Shown: positions 32,157 through 40,763 of the stretch, piece by piece | Layout of the letters: the number at the start of each line of letters is the position of its first letter | How positions within the stretch are numbered: position 1 is the stretch's first letter | Source of the DNA: Acinetobacter dispersus | Lineage (GTDB): Bacteria > Pseudomonadota > Gammaproteobacteria > Pseudomonadales > Moraxellaceae | Length of the DNA stretch: 64,000 nucleotides | Assembly (NCBI RefSeq): GCF_009884975.1 | Contig: NZ_CP041970.1 | Coordinates: 2,356,001-2,420,000, forward strand | Reading direction: 5' to 3' | The notes under the pieces: model-generated | Database searches by the model: none | Told to the model about the DNA's origin: nothing | The model's input: only the letters and a program-made list of their open reading frames with translations | Translations under genes and position numbers: made by a program

Positions 32157-32981
32157 ATGACCTTACTTTCTGTTGCACAGATGAATTCTCAAAATGACAT
32201 TGAAGCAAACTTCGATGTCATTGAATCATTACTTCAACAAAGTAAGGCTCAAGGTGCTGAGCTAATCGTTTTCCCCGAGAATTTTGTTTGCTTTGCTGCG
32301 GGTAAGCAGCGTGAAACTGCAGCTCAATTCGAAGCAATTCAAGCACGTCTAGAACAATTAGCACATCGTTATCAAATCTGGATTGTTGCAGGTACACTCC
32401 CATGCCCTTTCCGTCCAGATGGCTCAGTCATTCAAGATGGTCGTGTTCGCACTGTTAGCTTATGCATTAGTCCTGAAGGAACTGAAGCACGTTATGACAA
32501 AATCCACTTGTTTGATGTACAAGTCGGTGATGCTGTAGGTGGTTATCAAGAATCTAAATTCTTTGAACCTGGAGATCAAGTGGTTGTCGCAAAAACACCT
32601 TTTGGCAATATCGGTCTGATGGTTTGCTATGACTTACGCTTCCCTGAACTTGCCTTAAGCTTACGTCAACAAGGTGCAGATATTCTTACTGCTCCTGCGG
32701 CTTTTACTTACACCACAGGTCAGCTCCACTGGCAATTATTGCTACAAGCACGCGCCATGGACAGCCAGTGTTATGTCTTAGGTGCTGCACAGCAAGGTTG
32801 GCACGGCGAACAACGTCAAACTTGGGGACATGCAGGCATTGCTAATAGTCGTGGGCAACTACTTCAAAGTATTGATACTGATGGATACGATTTAATTAGC
32901 AGTGAATTTGACCTTGAGACACAAAATAAGCTTCGTCTTGCCATGCCGTTAATGCAACATCGAAAAATTATTACTTATTGA
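32157..32981 (+). CDS. nitrilase-superfamily carbon-nitrogen hydrolase
   Basis: The Glu-Lys-Cys triad of the superfamily is complete: LIVFPENFV, RYDKIHLFDV and GLMVCYDLRFPELALSLR. At 274 residues, with QARAMDSQCYVLGAAQQG and HAGIANSRGQ, it fits the Nit1/omega-amidase branch, whose members hydrolyse deaminated glutathione or alpha-ketoglutaramate, a metabolite-repair role in the cytoplasm. The substrate is inferred only from family resemblance. It starts 28 bases after the GigB-like gene and may be co-transcribed. No Shine-Dalgarno is evident. Confidence 0.9.
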   Translation: MTLLSVAQMNSQNDIEANFDVIESLLQQSKAQGAELIVFPENFVCFAAGKQRETAAQFEAIQARLEQLAHRYQIWIVAGTLPCPFRPDGSVIQDGRVRTVSLCISPEGTEARYDKIHLFDVQVGDAVGGYQESKFFEPGDQVVVAKTPFGNIGLMVCYDLRFPELALSLRQQGADILTAPAAFTYTTGQLHWQLLLQARAMDSQCYVLGAAQQGWHGEQRQTWGHAGIANSRGQLLQSIDTDGYDLISSEFDLETQNKLRLAMPLMQHRKIITY

Positions 32982-33151
32982 TTCATACTTTATCTTTACG
33001 CCAATTTAAATGCGCCACAGTACAAAATTTAAACACCCAAGATCAATCTGACTGCAATAGTCAACTTTTATAAATGCCTGATATATAGAATCATGATTTA
33101 ATACAAATTATTAATCATAGTAGAACAAAGTCAGCCAACTTTGCGCTAGCT

Positions 33152-33166
33152 ATGATGTAACATCAT
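33152..33166. promoter_or_regulatory. 15-base palindrome upstream of a small exported-protein gene
   Basis: ATGATGT-A-ACATCAT is a perfect palindrome ending 26 bases before the next start codon. It could be an operator. No regulator is known to me for this exact sequence. Confidence 0.3.
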
Positions 33167-33192
33167 CCGTTAATTCTTATTAAGCTTTATTC

Positions 33193-33555
33193 ATGTTTAG
33201 ACTTATTGTTATTTTCTTTTTTGTGGGGACAGCTGTACAACTTCACGCGACATCTGTGGATGTAGATGGTGATGAATCAACTCAATCATCTCGTGTTTTG
33301 TCTACACCACAAAACTTATCGCTGAATGCTTTTGGGCAATGGATCATTGGTTGGGGAACAGGTGCTGAAGGCGCAAGGCAGCGATTAGACAATATTCAAC
33401 GTGAAGACGTTATGGTCATTAAGCAAAAAGGCACAACCTTAGAAATGATCAAAGCATGGCAGCAACATTTCGAACTTGAAGCTCAAAATAATCTCAGCAA
33501 CCCAACCGCACGCTACCGAGCACGTTTGATGAAAAAAATTGCCGATCTCTGGTAA
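33193..33555 (+). CDS. small exported hypothetical protein, 120 aa
   Basis: It begins with a clear signal peptide (MFRLIVIFFFVGTAVQLHA, cut near LHA-T). An acidic, Ser/Asp-rich segment (SVDVDGDESTQSS) comes next, followed by a mixed domain with WIIGWGTGAEGARQRLDNI and a basic C-terminal helix (ARYRARLMKKIADLW). There is no cysteine. The mature protein of about 100 residues should be periplasmic. I do not recognise a family. It stands alone between the nitrilase gene and ohr, with long AT-rich flanks on both sides. Confidence 0.75.
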   Translation: MFRLIVIFFFVGTAVQLHATSVDVDGDESTQSSRVLSTPQNLSLNAFGQWIIGWGTGAEGARQRLDNIQREDVMVIKQKGTTLEMIKAWQQHFELEAQNNLSNPTARYRARLMKKIADLW

Positions 33556-33888
33556 CTGGCACATCAAATTTATTATCTAGCATTTGGCATAAGTCTAATC
33601 ACTTGTGCTTTTTTGTTTTGGATGAACAATAAAAACTATCTTTCAGGTCAATTTATCGTCCCAAATATCAAATCCTCATGATTTACACAATTGGCACTTA
33701 CATTCATATCGAACGTGAATTGGCACGAGCCCCCCCATCCACATCAATCAAAACACCTATAAAACATAGAAACTCCCCTACAGGTATAAAGACCAAAGAT
33801 GGCTGGATCCATAACGTTTGCTGACTTGTATTTTAATTTAGATCCAGTACGATCAAATTGCATTCAATAATATTCAGGGATAATTATC
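33556..33888. other. intergenic region upstream of ohr
   Basis: 333 bases without an ORF. Two TGGCAC boxes occur (33690s and 33720s) but lack a GC at -12. CTGGATC at 33803-33809 and GATCCAG at 33841-33847 form an inverted repeat 31 bases apart, perhaps a regulator site. An OhrR-type palindrome was not found. Confidence 0.4.
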
Positions 33889-34323
33889 ATGTCTTTAGAA
33901 CAAGTCGTTTATCGTGCAAAAGCGAAAGCAACAGGTGGTCGTGATGGCCGTGCAACTTCTTCTGACGGTGTTTTAGATGTTCAGTTAGGTGTACCAAAAG
34001 AAATGGGAGGTGCTGGTGGTGCAGTCACCAATCCAGAGCAATTGTTTGCGGCTGGTTATTCTGCATGTTTCTTAGGTGCAATGAAGTTTGTTGCCAACCG
34101 TGATAAATTCAAGATTACTAAAGATGCGTATGTTGAAGGTGAAGTCGGCATTGGTCCGATTCCAAATGGCTTTGGTATCGAAGTAACACTCAATGTTTAT
34201 TTAGTTGGAATGGAACAAGCAGAAGCAGAACAATTGGTTGCTGCTGCACATATCGTTTGCCCTTATTCAAATGCGACGCGTAATAATATTGATGTCACTT
34301 TCAATATCGTAACGACTGCATAA
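33889..34323 (+). CDS. ohr: organic hydroperoxide resistance protein (Ohr/OsmC family)
   Basis: Ohr is a dimeric thiol peroxidase that reduces organic and fatty-acid hydroperoxides using lipoyl proteins. The two reactive cysteines are in the expected settings: [14 protein letters not shown] and [15 protein letters not shown]. The N-terminal block [20 protein letters not shown]...LGVPKEMGG is typical of Ohr rather than OsmC, as is the length of 144. AGGGATAATTATC precedes the ATG. No ohrR-like MarR regulator is next to it. A strong terminator follows. Confidence 0.93.
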   Translation: MSLEQVVYRAKAKATGGRDGRATSSDGVLDVQLGVPKEMGGAGGAVTNPEQLFAAGYSACFLGAMKFVANRDKFKITKDAYVEGEVGIGPIPNGFGIEVTLNVYLVGMEQAEAEQLVAAAHIVCPYSNATRNNIDVTFNIVTTA

Positions 34324-34338
34324 TCCGCGCACTCAAAC

Positions 34339-34371
34339 AAAAACAGCATGGTTAAACCATGCTGTTTTTTT
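34339..34371. terminator. bidirectional terminator between ohr and gspE
   Basis: AAAACAGCATGGT and ACCATGCTGTTTT form a long perfect stem around a tiny AT loop, with T tracts on both strands, between two convergent genes. Confidence 0.92.
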
Positions 34372-34384
34372 AAAGATAAAAAGC

Positions 34385-35875
34385 TTACTCTTCCGCAGCT
34401 TCATTGGTTACACGAAGTACTTCTTCTAATGTAGTTTTTCCAGCTAAAACTTTTAATAAACCGTCATCACGAATCGAAGCTGCATAACGACGTGCATGAT
34501 TTTCCAGCTCATACTCAGCCGCATTGCCATGAATCAAACGACGCATCGGCTCATCCACAGGCACGATTTCATAGATTGCCGTTCGCCCACTAAAACCAAC
34601 ATGTGAACATTTTTCACAACCATGTGGTTGTGGTAATTCCATATGTTCATCAACCTTGAGATGCTGGAATACTTGTCGCTCGAAATCATCAGCCTTACGC
34701 CAAGTCACGCAATGCGGACATAAAGTACGAACCAGACGCTGCGCAATCACGCCAATCAGTGAACTCGCAAGTAAGAACGGTTCAATTCCCATATCTTTTA
34801 AACGCGTCACCGCACCAATTGCAGTATTGGTATGCAACGTAGATAACACCAAGTGACCCGTTAAAGAGGCTTGTACCGCAATTTCCGCAGTTTCCAAGTC
34901 ACGAATCTCTCCGACCATCACCACATCTGGATCTTGACGCAGCATCGCCTTAAGCGCACGCGCGAAAGTCATATCGACTTTGGTATTGACTTGGGTTTGA
35001 CCAATGCCTTCCAATTGATATTCGATCGGATCTTCGGCAGTCAAAATATTACGCGTATGGTCATTCAAATCTGACAATGCTGCATACAAGGTGGTGGTTT
35101 TACCTGAACCTGTTGGACCTGTCACCAAGATAATGCCATGTGGTCGATGAACCAGTTGCGTTAAACGATCATAGTCATTTTGCATCAAGCCTAAATGAGT
35201 CATGTTCAAGCGGCCCGCTTGCTTGTCCAGCAAACGCATGACCACACGTTCGCCATGCGAAGACGGTAAAGTTGAGACACGCACATCCACTTCACGCCCT
35301 GCGAGACGCAATGAAATACGACCATCTTGTGGAACACGTTTTTCCGCAATATCCAGTTTTGCCATGACTTTGATACGTGACACCAATAATGGCGCTAATT
35401 CACGGCGTGGCTGGACAATTTCACGGAGTTGACCATCGACACGTAATCGTACCGAGAGCTTTTTCTCAAAAGCTTCGATATGAATATCAGAGGCACTGAC
35501 ACGAATCGCTTCGGACAATAAAGCATTGATTAGACGCACGATCGGTGCATCATCTTCCTGATCCATCAAGTCTTCAGCTTCAGGTACTTGATCCGCTAAA
35601 CTCAATAAATCTGGATGATCTTCTAGACCTGCCGCAACTTGTTGCGACTCGCCAGTATCCCCTGCATAGCTAGAACTGAGTAAGGCATGAAACTCTTGAT
35701 CGGTACACAATTGATCATGAGCAGATTTCCCCAAAATTCGACGAGCTTCCTGCAAAGCAATACGCGCGGTGTCCTTGCGTCGTACAATAAAAATTTGATC
35801 ACCTTCATAACGTAACAAAACGCCATGTCGTTTAGCAAAACTATAAGGAATTTGTATTTGTTTAAGTATTTGCAT
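34385..35875 (-). CDS. gspE: type II secretion system ATPase GspE
   Basis: A cytoplasmic hexameric ATPase that drives the type II secretion pseudopilus. Motifs are in order: the N2 domain (SDIHIEAFEKKLSVRLRVDG), Walker A GPTGSGKTTT, Asp box (ILTAEDPIEYQ), Walker B (DPDVVMVGEIRD), His box (VLSTLHTN) and the tetracysteine zinc site CPHC...CEKC. The start at MQILKQIQIPYSFAK gives 496 residues; the frame runs on to 36064 but the extra part is hydrophobic and unlike the family. No other gsp gene is in the window, in line with the scattered T2SS genes of Acinetobacter. Lack of a pilus cluster argues against PilB. Confidence 0.92.
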   Translation of the reverse strand: MQILKQIQIPYSFAKRHGVLLRYEGDQIFIVRRKDTARIALQEARRILGKSAHDQLCTDQEFHALLSSSYAGDTGESQQVAAGLEDHPDLLSLADQVPEAEDLMDQEDDAPIVRLINALLSEAIRVSASDIHIEAFEKKLSVRLRVDGQLREIVQPRRELAPLLVSRIKVMAKLDIAEKRVPQDGRISLRLAGREVDVRVSTLPSSHGERVVMRLLDKQAGRLNMTHLGLMQNDYDRLTQLVHRPHGIILVTGPTGSGKTTTLYAALSDLNDHTRNILTAEDPIEYQLEGIGQTQVNTKVDMTFARALKAMLRQDPDVVMVGEIRDLETAEIAVQASLTGHLVLSTLHTNTAIGAVTRLKDMGIEPFLLASSLIGVIAQRLVRTLCPHCVTWRKADDFERQVFQHLKVDEHMELPQPHGCEKCSHVGFSGRTAIYEIVPVDEPMRRLIHGNAAEYELENHARRYAASIRDDGLLKVLAGKTTLEEVLRVTNEAAEE

Positions 35876-35968
35876 CACACAAATAATGATAAGAGAAAGT
35901 ATTGAGTGTACTCTAAGCAGATTACAGCGTGAAGTCTGTTTAGCATACTCACAAAGGAATTTTGCATC

Positions 35969-36790
35969 TTGTCTCAAAATAATCAATATCAAGTTCCCCA
36001 TTCTGACACTTTGAAATGGTGGGGCGAACAACAATTCGAAATTCAACAGGCCAAAGCTTGGCAATTCGGTTCATTGCTCTTTCGTCTGACTCGCGGCATC
36101 AAAGAATGGCGTTTGGAATATCATCGCCCTCAATTTCAGTATGACTACGAGCAACAGTGGCGAATATTGAATGATATTGAATTTGCCATGCCGCCTCCGG
36201 CAAAAATCGAACGCTATATGTTCCACAAGACCAATGGCACCTTTCATTTGATGCCACGCTTGGCTGATCGTTCCGTGGTGATTCGACCTGTTGATCCGAT
36301 TTATATTCCTGCGGGTCAGCGAGGAACCTTGTATATCAGCACCCCCTTGTGGATTGCGGGTTTGGTTGACGGTCTTTCTGAACCGCTATTTGATATCCCT
36401 GTGATTCAACCGAAAGATACTTGGTTTGGTAAAGACCCACAAAATGGTGAGATTTGCTACGCAACCTCTGTAGATGGTCGTATTGATTTGAATCTACTCA
36501 AACCGCGTGCTTTCCGTGCAGTGACACCGATTGAGTTCCACAATACCAGTCACCATCAACTGCGTTTTGATCGCATGAATGTACCTGTGCCTGCACTGCC
36601 ATTATTTTATAGCGAAAGTACAGGCCGTTTATGGACGTCTCAAATCAAAGTCTACTATGAAGGTACTGATCATCCTGCTCGTATTCGTATTGAAAACAAG
36701 ACCCCAACCCAAGCGGGTGAAGTCACCTATGTGCATCCCCCTCGTGCACCAGGCAGTACTTTATTCAATATGTTTGATTCATTTTTTTAA
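35969..36790 (+). CDS. DUF432-family protein beside a mechanosensitive channel
   Basis: A 273-residue soluble protein with no signal peptide and no cysteine cluster. It is beta-rich (SVVIRPVDPIYIPAGQRGTLYISTPLWIAGL), with conserved-looking aromatic and proline-rich segments. I assign it to DUF432 mainly from general resemblance and because those proteins are commonly encoded with MscS-type channels, as here, with 9 bases between. The start is TTG at 35969, preceded by AAAGGA; no in-frame ATG occurs early. The function is unknown; a regulatory partner of the channel is plausible. Confidence 0.7.
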   Translation: MSQNNQYQVPHSDTLKWWGEQQFEIQQAKAWQFGSLLFRLTRGIKEWRLEYHRPQFQYDYEQQWRILNDIEFAMPPPAKIERYMFHKTNGTFHLMPRLADRSVVIRPVDPIYIPAGQRGTLYISTPLWIAGLVDGLSEPLFDIPVIQPKDTWFGKDPQNGEICYATSVDGRIDLNLLKPRAFRAVTPIEFHNTSHHQLRFDRMNVPVPALPLFYSESTGRLWTSQIKVYYEGTDHPARIRIENKTPTQAGEVTYVHPPRAPGSTLFNMFDSFF

Positions 36791-36799
36791 GGGGCCGCG

Positions 36800-37717
36800 A
36801 TGCCAAATTCAAATATTCCAAAAGATGTGGCTGGCAGTCTCACCAGTTTTTTTACCAACATTAACTTTGAGCGGCTTAGCGAAATCGTAGTCGCCATTAT
36901 TTTGTGTTTTATCGGTTTCGTGATTGCACGTCTAGTCTCGAACACCTTCATTCGCACCATTGGTAACCGCTTTAATGCCCATCAACGCTTACTATGGCGT
37001 CGAGGTATTTTTTATTTTATCTTTCTGCTATTCATTATGACCAGCTTAAGGGAAGCAGGTTTTAAACTCAGCGTATTTTTAGGTGCTGCAGGGATATTAA
37101 CTGTCGCACTGGGTTTCGCCTCTCAAACCTCTGCCAGCAACTTGATTAGTGGTTTATTCTTGATTGGTGAAGGCTCATTTGAAGTTGGTGATACCATTCA
37201 GATCACCTTAATTCGAGGTCAGACCATTGAAGGTGAAGTGATTTCGATTGATCTACTCTCGGTTAAACTTCTGACGCTGGATAATGTTTATATTCGTTTG
37301 CCGAATGAACAGTTGATCCGAACACCAGTGATGAATCTGTCTAAATATCCGATACGGCGTATTCCAATTACGCTCGCGATTAATTTCCATGAAGATATTC
37401 ACAAAGTCCGCCAAGTCTTATTAGACGTTGCCGCCAAATATCCTTTGGTGATGGATGACCCTAAAGCAACTGTCACGGTGACTGCATTTAGAGAATCTTC
37501 TATTGAACTGTTATTTGCAGTGTGGTGCCGTCAGGAAAACTCGCTCAAAGTACGTGATGAAATGCAGGAACGCATTCGTAATGGCTTCTTAGAAAATGAG
37601 ATCGAGATTCCTGTACCGAAGATGGGCCTGATTGACCGACCTCTCCCATTAGAAAATGATGAAGTCGATCAATATGCCAATCAAAAAGAACTTAAAAAAG
37701 AACAGAAAGAGAGTTAA
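36800..37717 (+). CDS. MscS-family mechanosensitive ion channel
   Basis: A small-conductance channel of the inner membrane that opens under hypo-osmotic tension. 305 residues: helix 1 (IVVAIILCFIGFVIARLV), helix 2 (GIFYFIFLLFIMTSL) and the pore helix LGAAGILTVALGFASQTSASNLISGLFLIGEG with its Gly/Ala packing pattern, followed by the beta domain (FEVGDTIQI...GEVISIDLLSVKL) and the C-terminal vestibule. AAGGGG stands before the ATG. The stop shares TTAA with the convergent DUF2339 gene. Confidence 0.93.
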   Translation: MPNSNIPKDVAGSLTSFFTNINFERLSEIVVAIILCFIGFVIARLVSNTFIRTIGNRFNAHQRLLWRRGIFYFIFLLFIMTSLREAGFKLSVFLGAAGILTVALGFASQTSASNLISGLFLIGEGSFEVGDTIQITLIRGQTIEGEVISIDLLSVKLLTLDNVYIRLPNEQLIRTPVMNLSKYPIRRIPITLAINFHEDIHKVRQVLLDVAAKYPLVMDDPKATVTVTAFRESSIELLFAVWCRQENSLKVRDEMQERIRNGFLENEIEIPVPKMGLIDRPLPLENDEVDQYANQKELKKEQKES

Positions 37718-40575
37718 CTTTCTTTCTTGGTTTCACTTAATGCAGGTGGTAATGGTGCCAGATAAGCAATGACCAGCATCACAGCCCCTGAACCAATAAA
37801 AGAAATCACACGGGTTAAAGTGCCACTTTGCGATAAATCCAATAACAACAGTTTCGCTACGACAATACCTAACAAAGCTGCACCGACAAACCAAATTTGT
37901 CGGATGTGGCGGCGGCTGGAAAAGGTCATCAGAATGAAGGCTAAAATAACCCACAATAGTGTCAAACTGAGTTGCACATCACCATTCGACCAAATTGCTG
38001 CACTCCAGAGTGGTGTTCCCAAATAATGATGCATAGCACGCACCACCACACTACTCAGCACCAATAGGCCAATCAAAATGGTGGTCACTTTAAAGCCCCA
38101 CTCAATCGAACGCTCTGCGCTAAAATCATGATGATAAATCATCCAGATCAAACCAAAAAACATCAGTAAAGACAGAATATCTGTCAGATTAAGCAGTGGT
38201 ATAAAATAATATTGTTCAGCAGAATATGGATCTAGACTGACCAACACTAGCCAAAATAGCGTTAAACACCAGATTGGCAATTGATGCAGCAACTCGGTTT
38301 TATTTGATGTAAATCGCCAAATACTATAAATAGCTGGGATAATGGCAAACGCGACAAGCGGCATGATTGGAAAAATAGCCAATCCTATACTGGCAAGGCT
38401 GAGCCAAAGCAACGCAGACCACAGCATAACAGTTGCTTTAGATGTGTGAGTACTCAAGCTGCTCAATATCAACGTAATCGTGATTGATGCTATGGCAAAC
38501 ATCACTTGATCTAAGCGACTTGACCAGTGCCAAACCACATATACATGTTGAGCAAAACTTTCGCCATAAAGTAAAGCCAGCAAAGCTCCCAACAAGATGA
38601 GCTGCACATTAGCCCACTGTAAACGTGATTTAATATGTACCGCCAGACTAAACAATGCCAATAATATTGCAGCAACAGCAAGATAAGGGCTCAGTCCATC
38701 GTGCTGCCACTGCATCAATTCAACAGCAGCAATTGCACCTGAATACAACCCAAGTGCTAGAAAAACCCCACTCAACATGCGTGCACTGAAATACTTCTCG
38801 ACCTCTTGATAATGCAATAAGTAAAAAGCAGAAATAAATTGAGCAAGCGCAAAAATCGCGGTACTTAAAATTGGAAAATGATCGTTTGACCAAACTTGGA
38901 ACAGCAATGCCACTGAGCTTAATAACACCAGTGCCACACCAACATAACGGCTTAAACGATATCGTTCAGTAACGCCCCAGACAATCAGTGCAGTTCCCTG
39001 AATCACCCAGCCTGTTGACGTCCAATGTGCCCCTTTGGCCAGTGGGAAAATCAAGGCAACAAACACAACGGCAAGAATAAAGAAACTTTTTGCCAAAATT
39101 GAAAGCTGTGGATGCTGGCGTTTAATCCAGATATTTAGACTGATATAAACAATCGCGAGTGCAACCGCTCCCGAAGTAAGTGCTGAGGTCGAGTTATGCA
39201 TTAAATAAGCATGTAGCGAAAAGCCCAGTACAGGCACACTAAAAATTAGGCCTACATCTAAAATCGGTTGTAAACGCTCAGATCGCTGATCTGTTTGTTG
39301 CTGCGCATTTTGAGCACGCAGCATTAGTTGGCTGTAACGGATACTGAGCCAGATAAATAAAGCAATATGCAACCAGAGAATGATATCCAAGGTATCAAAC
39401 TGCGCAGTTTTTGCATAAATTCCGATGGTCGAACCACCAATGAACATAGTGGCAAAGAAGGCAATTTGATGCAGAATTTTCCAAGGTTGAATAAAGTTCA
39501 ACGCTACCACGGCCAAGTTAATGACAAAGTAATAGCCAAACAAGAAAATCACATCAGGATGGTTTTGTGGAATGACCAACGGAGCCAGATAGGCCATGGT
39601 CAATGCCAACATGGCTAAATACAAAGCGTGTTGTTTTAAGCTTAGATAAACCGTCGCCAATAATAAAATCACAAACAGAATACTGGCGGTGCTTAAACTG
39701 GCAATTACTGCAAAATGATGTGAAAAAATTAAGGTCAAGAATACAACTGCCAGACCGACACCTTGGAGAGCCACCGCAAATAATTGATTTTTCTTTTGCA
39801 GTAAATATCCTGCAACAGTTGTGGCTACACCCGCAATCGCAATAAAGCCTAGTTTCACACCTAGGCTGAGTTGCCAATGCTCACTGGCAAAACGTAAGAG
39901 TAAAATCACACCGACCATTAAAATGGCGACAGCAACACGGAGAATCGGATTACCATGTATCATCCAGTCCAATGCAGGCTGCCACCAGGCAGCTTGTTTG
40001 GACTCTGAAGGATGAACAGCAGAGCTAGAGTTCTGAAGTATTGGACTCTGAACTGATTCAGGTCGAGCCTGCAACCAAGCTGGCTGCTGCTCAATTGGAG
40101 AGTTTGAAGCTGTCGTTTCAACCCATTCAGCAGATTGACCAATACTTGAGGTCTGTTGTTGTGGCTGAATTGAGATATTTGGATTGAGTGATTGTGTTGC
40201 AACCTGCTCTAAATGCAGCAATCGGGTTTGAAAAGCACTGATGGTCTGGATCAAACACAATAACAATACCAATAAAGCGCCACCTGCCAACCACATCCAT
40301 GTATTGGCATAGGCAAATAAGGCGATGAGTGCCGCAGCATATATCACAATTTTTTGTACACCAATACCCGCCCCTAATGCAGAATAGTTCAGCGCTGCTT
40401 GTTCGAGTTGAAGCAAACGCTGATGAATTTCAGACAGAATGTGCACAATTACAACGGTCAGGCCGATTGCAGCAGCGACAATCGTCCCTTGCCATTTAAA
40501 GGCAATTGCACAAGCGAGCAATACAGTCAGTGCAATTAAAACAATGACGATTCCCTGTTTGTCTTTTTTATACAT
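37714..40575 (-). CDS. large DUF2339 multi-spanning membrane protein
   Basis: 953 residues with more than twenty hydrophobic helices. Two short N-terminal helical hairpins each end in the same motif (HQRLLQLEQAALN and QTRLLHLEQVATQ). A Gln/Ser/Pro-rich cytoplasmic linker of about 70 residues follows, then an uninterrupted run of helices. The architecture matches DUF2339 predicted membrane proteins of unknown function. It is convergent with mscS, overlapping by the shared stop sequence, with no terminator between. No catalytic motif is visible, so any transport or envelope role is conjecture. Confidence 0.88.
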   Translation of the reverse strand: MYKKDKQGIVIVLIALTVLLACAIAFKWQGTIVAAAIGLTVVIVHILSEIHQRLLQLEQAALNYSALGAGIGVQKIVIYAAALIALFAYANTWMWLAGGALLVLLLCLIQTISAFQTRLLHLEQVATQSLNPNISIQPQQQTSSIGQSAEWVETTASNSPIEQQPAWLQARPESVQSPILQNSSSAVHPSESKQAAWWQPALDWMIHGNPILRVAVAILMVGVILLLRFASEHWQLSLGVKLGFIAIAGVATTVAGYLLQKKNQLFAVALQGVGLAVVFLTLIFSHHFAVIASLSTASILFVILLLATVYLSLKQHALYLAMLALTMAYLAPLVIPQNHPDVIFLFGYYFVINLAVVALNFIQPWKILHQIAFFATMFIGGSTIGIYAKTAQFDTLDIILWLHIALFIWLSIRYSQLMLRAQNAQQQTDQRSERLQPILDVGLIFSVPVLGFSLHAYLMHNSTSALTSGAVALAIVYISLNIWIKRQHPQLSILAKSFFILAVVFVALIFPLAKGAHWTSTGWVIQGTALIVWGVTERYRLSRYVGVALVLLSSVALLFQVWSNDHFPILSTAIFALAQFISAFYLLHYQEVEKYFSARMLSGVFLALGLYSGAIAAVELMQWQHDGLSPYLAVAAILLALFSLAVHIKSRLQWANVQLILLGALLALLYGESFAQHVYVVWHWSSRLDQVMFAIASITITLILSSLSTHTSKATVMLWSALLWLSLASIGLAIFPIMPLVAFAIIPAIYSIWRFTSNKTELLHQLPIWCLTLFWLVLVSLDPYSAEQYYFIPLLNLTDILSLLMFFGLIWMIYHHDFSAERSIEWGFKVTTILIGLLVLSSVVVRAMHHYLGTPLWSAAIWSNGDVQLSLTLLWVILAFILMTFSSRRHIRQIWFVGAALLGIVVAKLLLLDLSQSGTLTRVISFIGSGAVMLVIAYLAPLPPALSETKKES

Positions 40576-40763
40576 AGACTTATATCAATTATGATAGCTT
40601 CATTGCAGTCATCTTACTTGATCACTAGATAAGCAGGTATTGTTACATACAAAATACTGCAAATTTTCAACGACACAGCTAGCCGTACTCTTCCAAGTTC
40701 AGATAAGACAGCCACGGCTTTTTCACGTAAAATACCAACTAATTTATAATTAGGATTTGCGCA

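Noticed and set aside
33685..33735. Two TGGCAC boxes suggesting sigma-54 promoters upstream of ohr
   Set aside because: Neither has the required GC-containing -12 element at the correct spacing.
35876..36064. 63-residue N-terminal extension of GspE
   Set aside because: Unlike the family, overlaps the upstream divergent gene's start region, and MQILKQ at 35875 is a natural GspE start.
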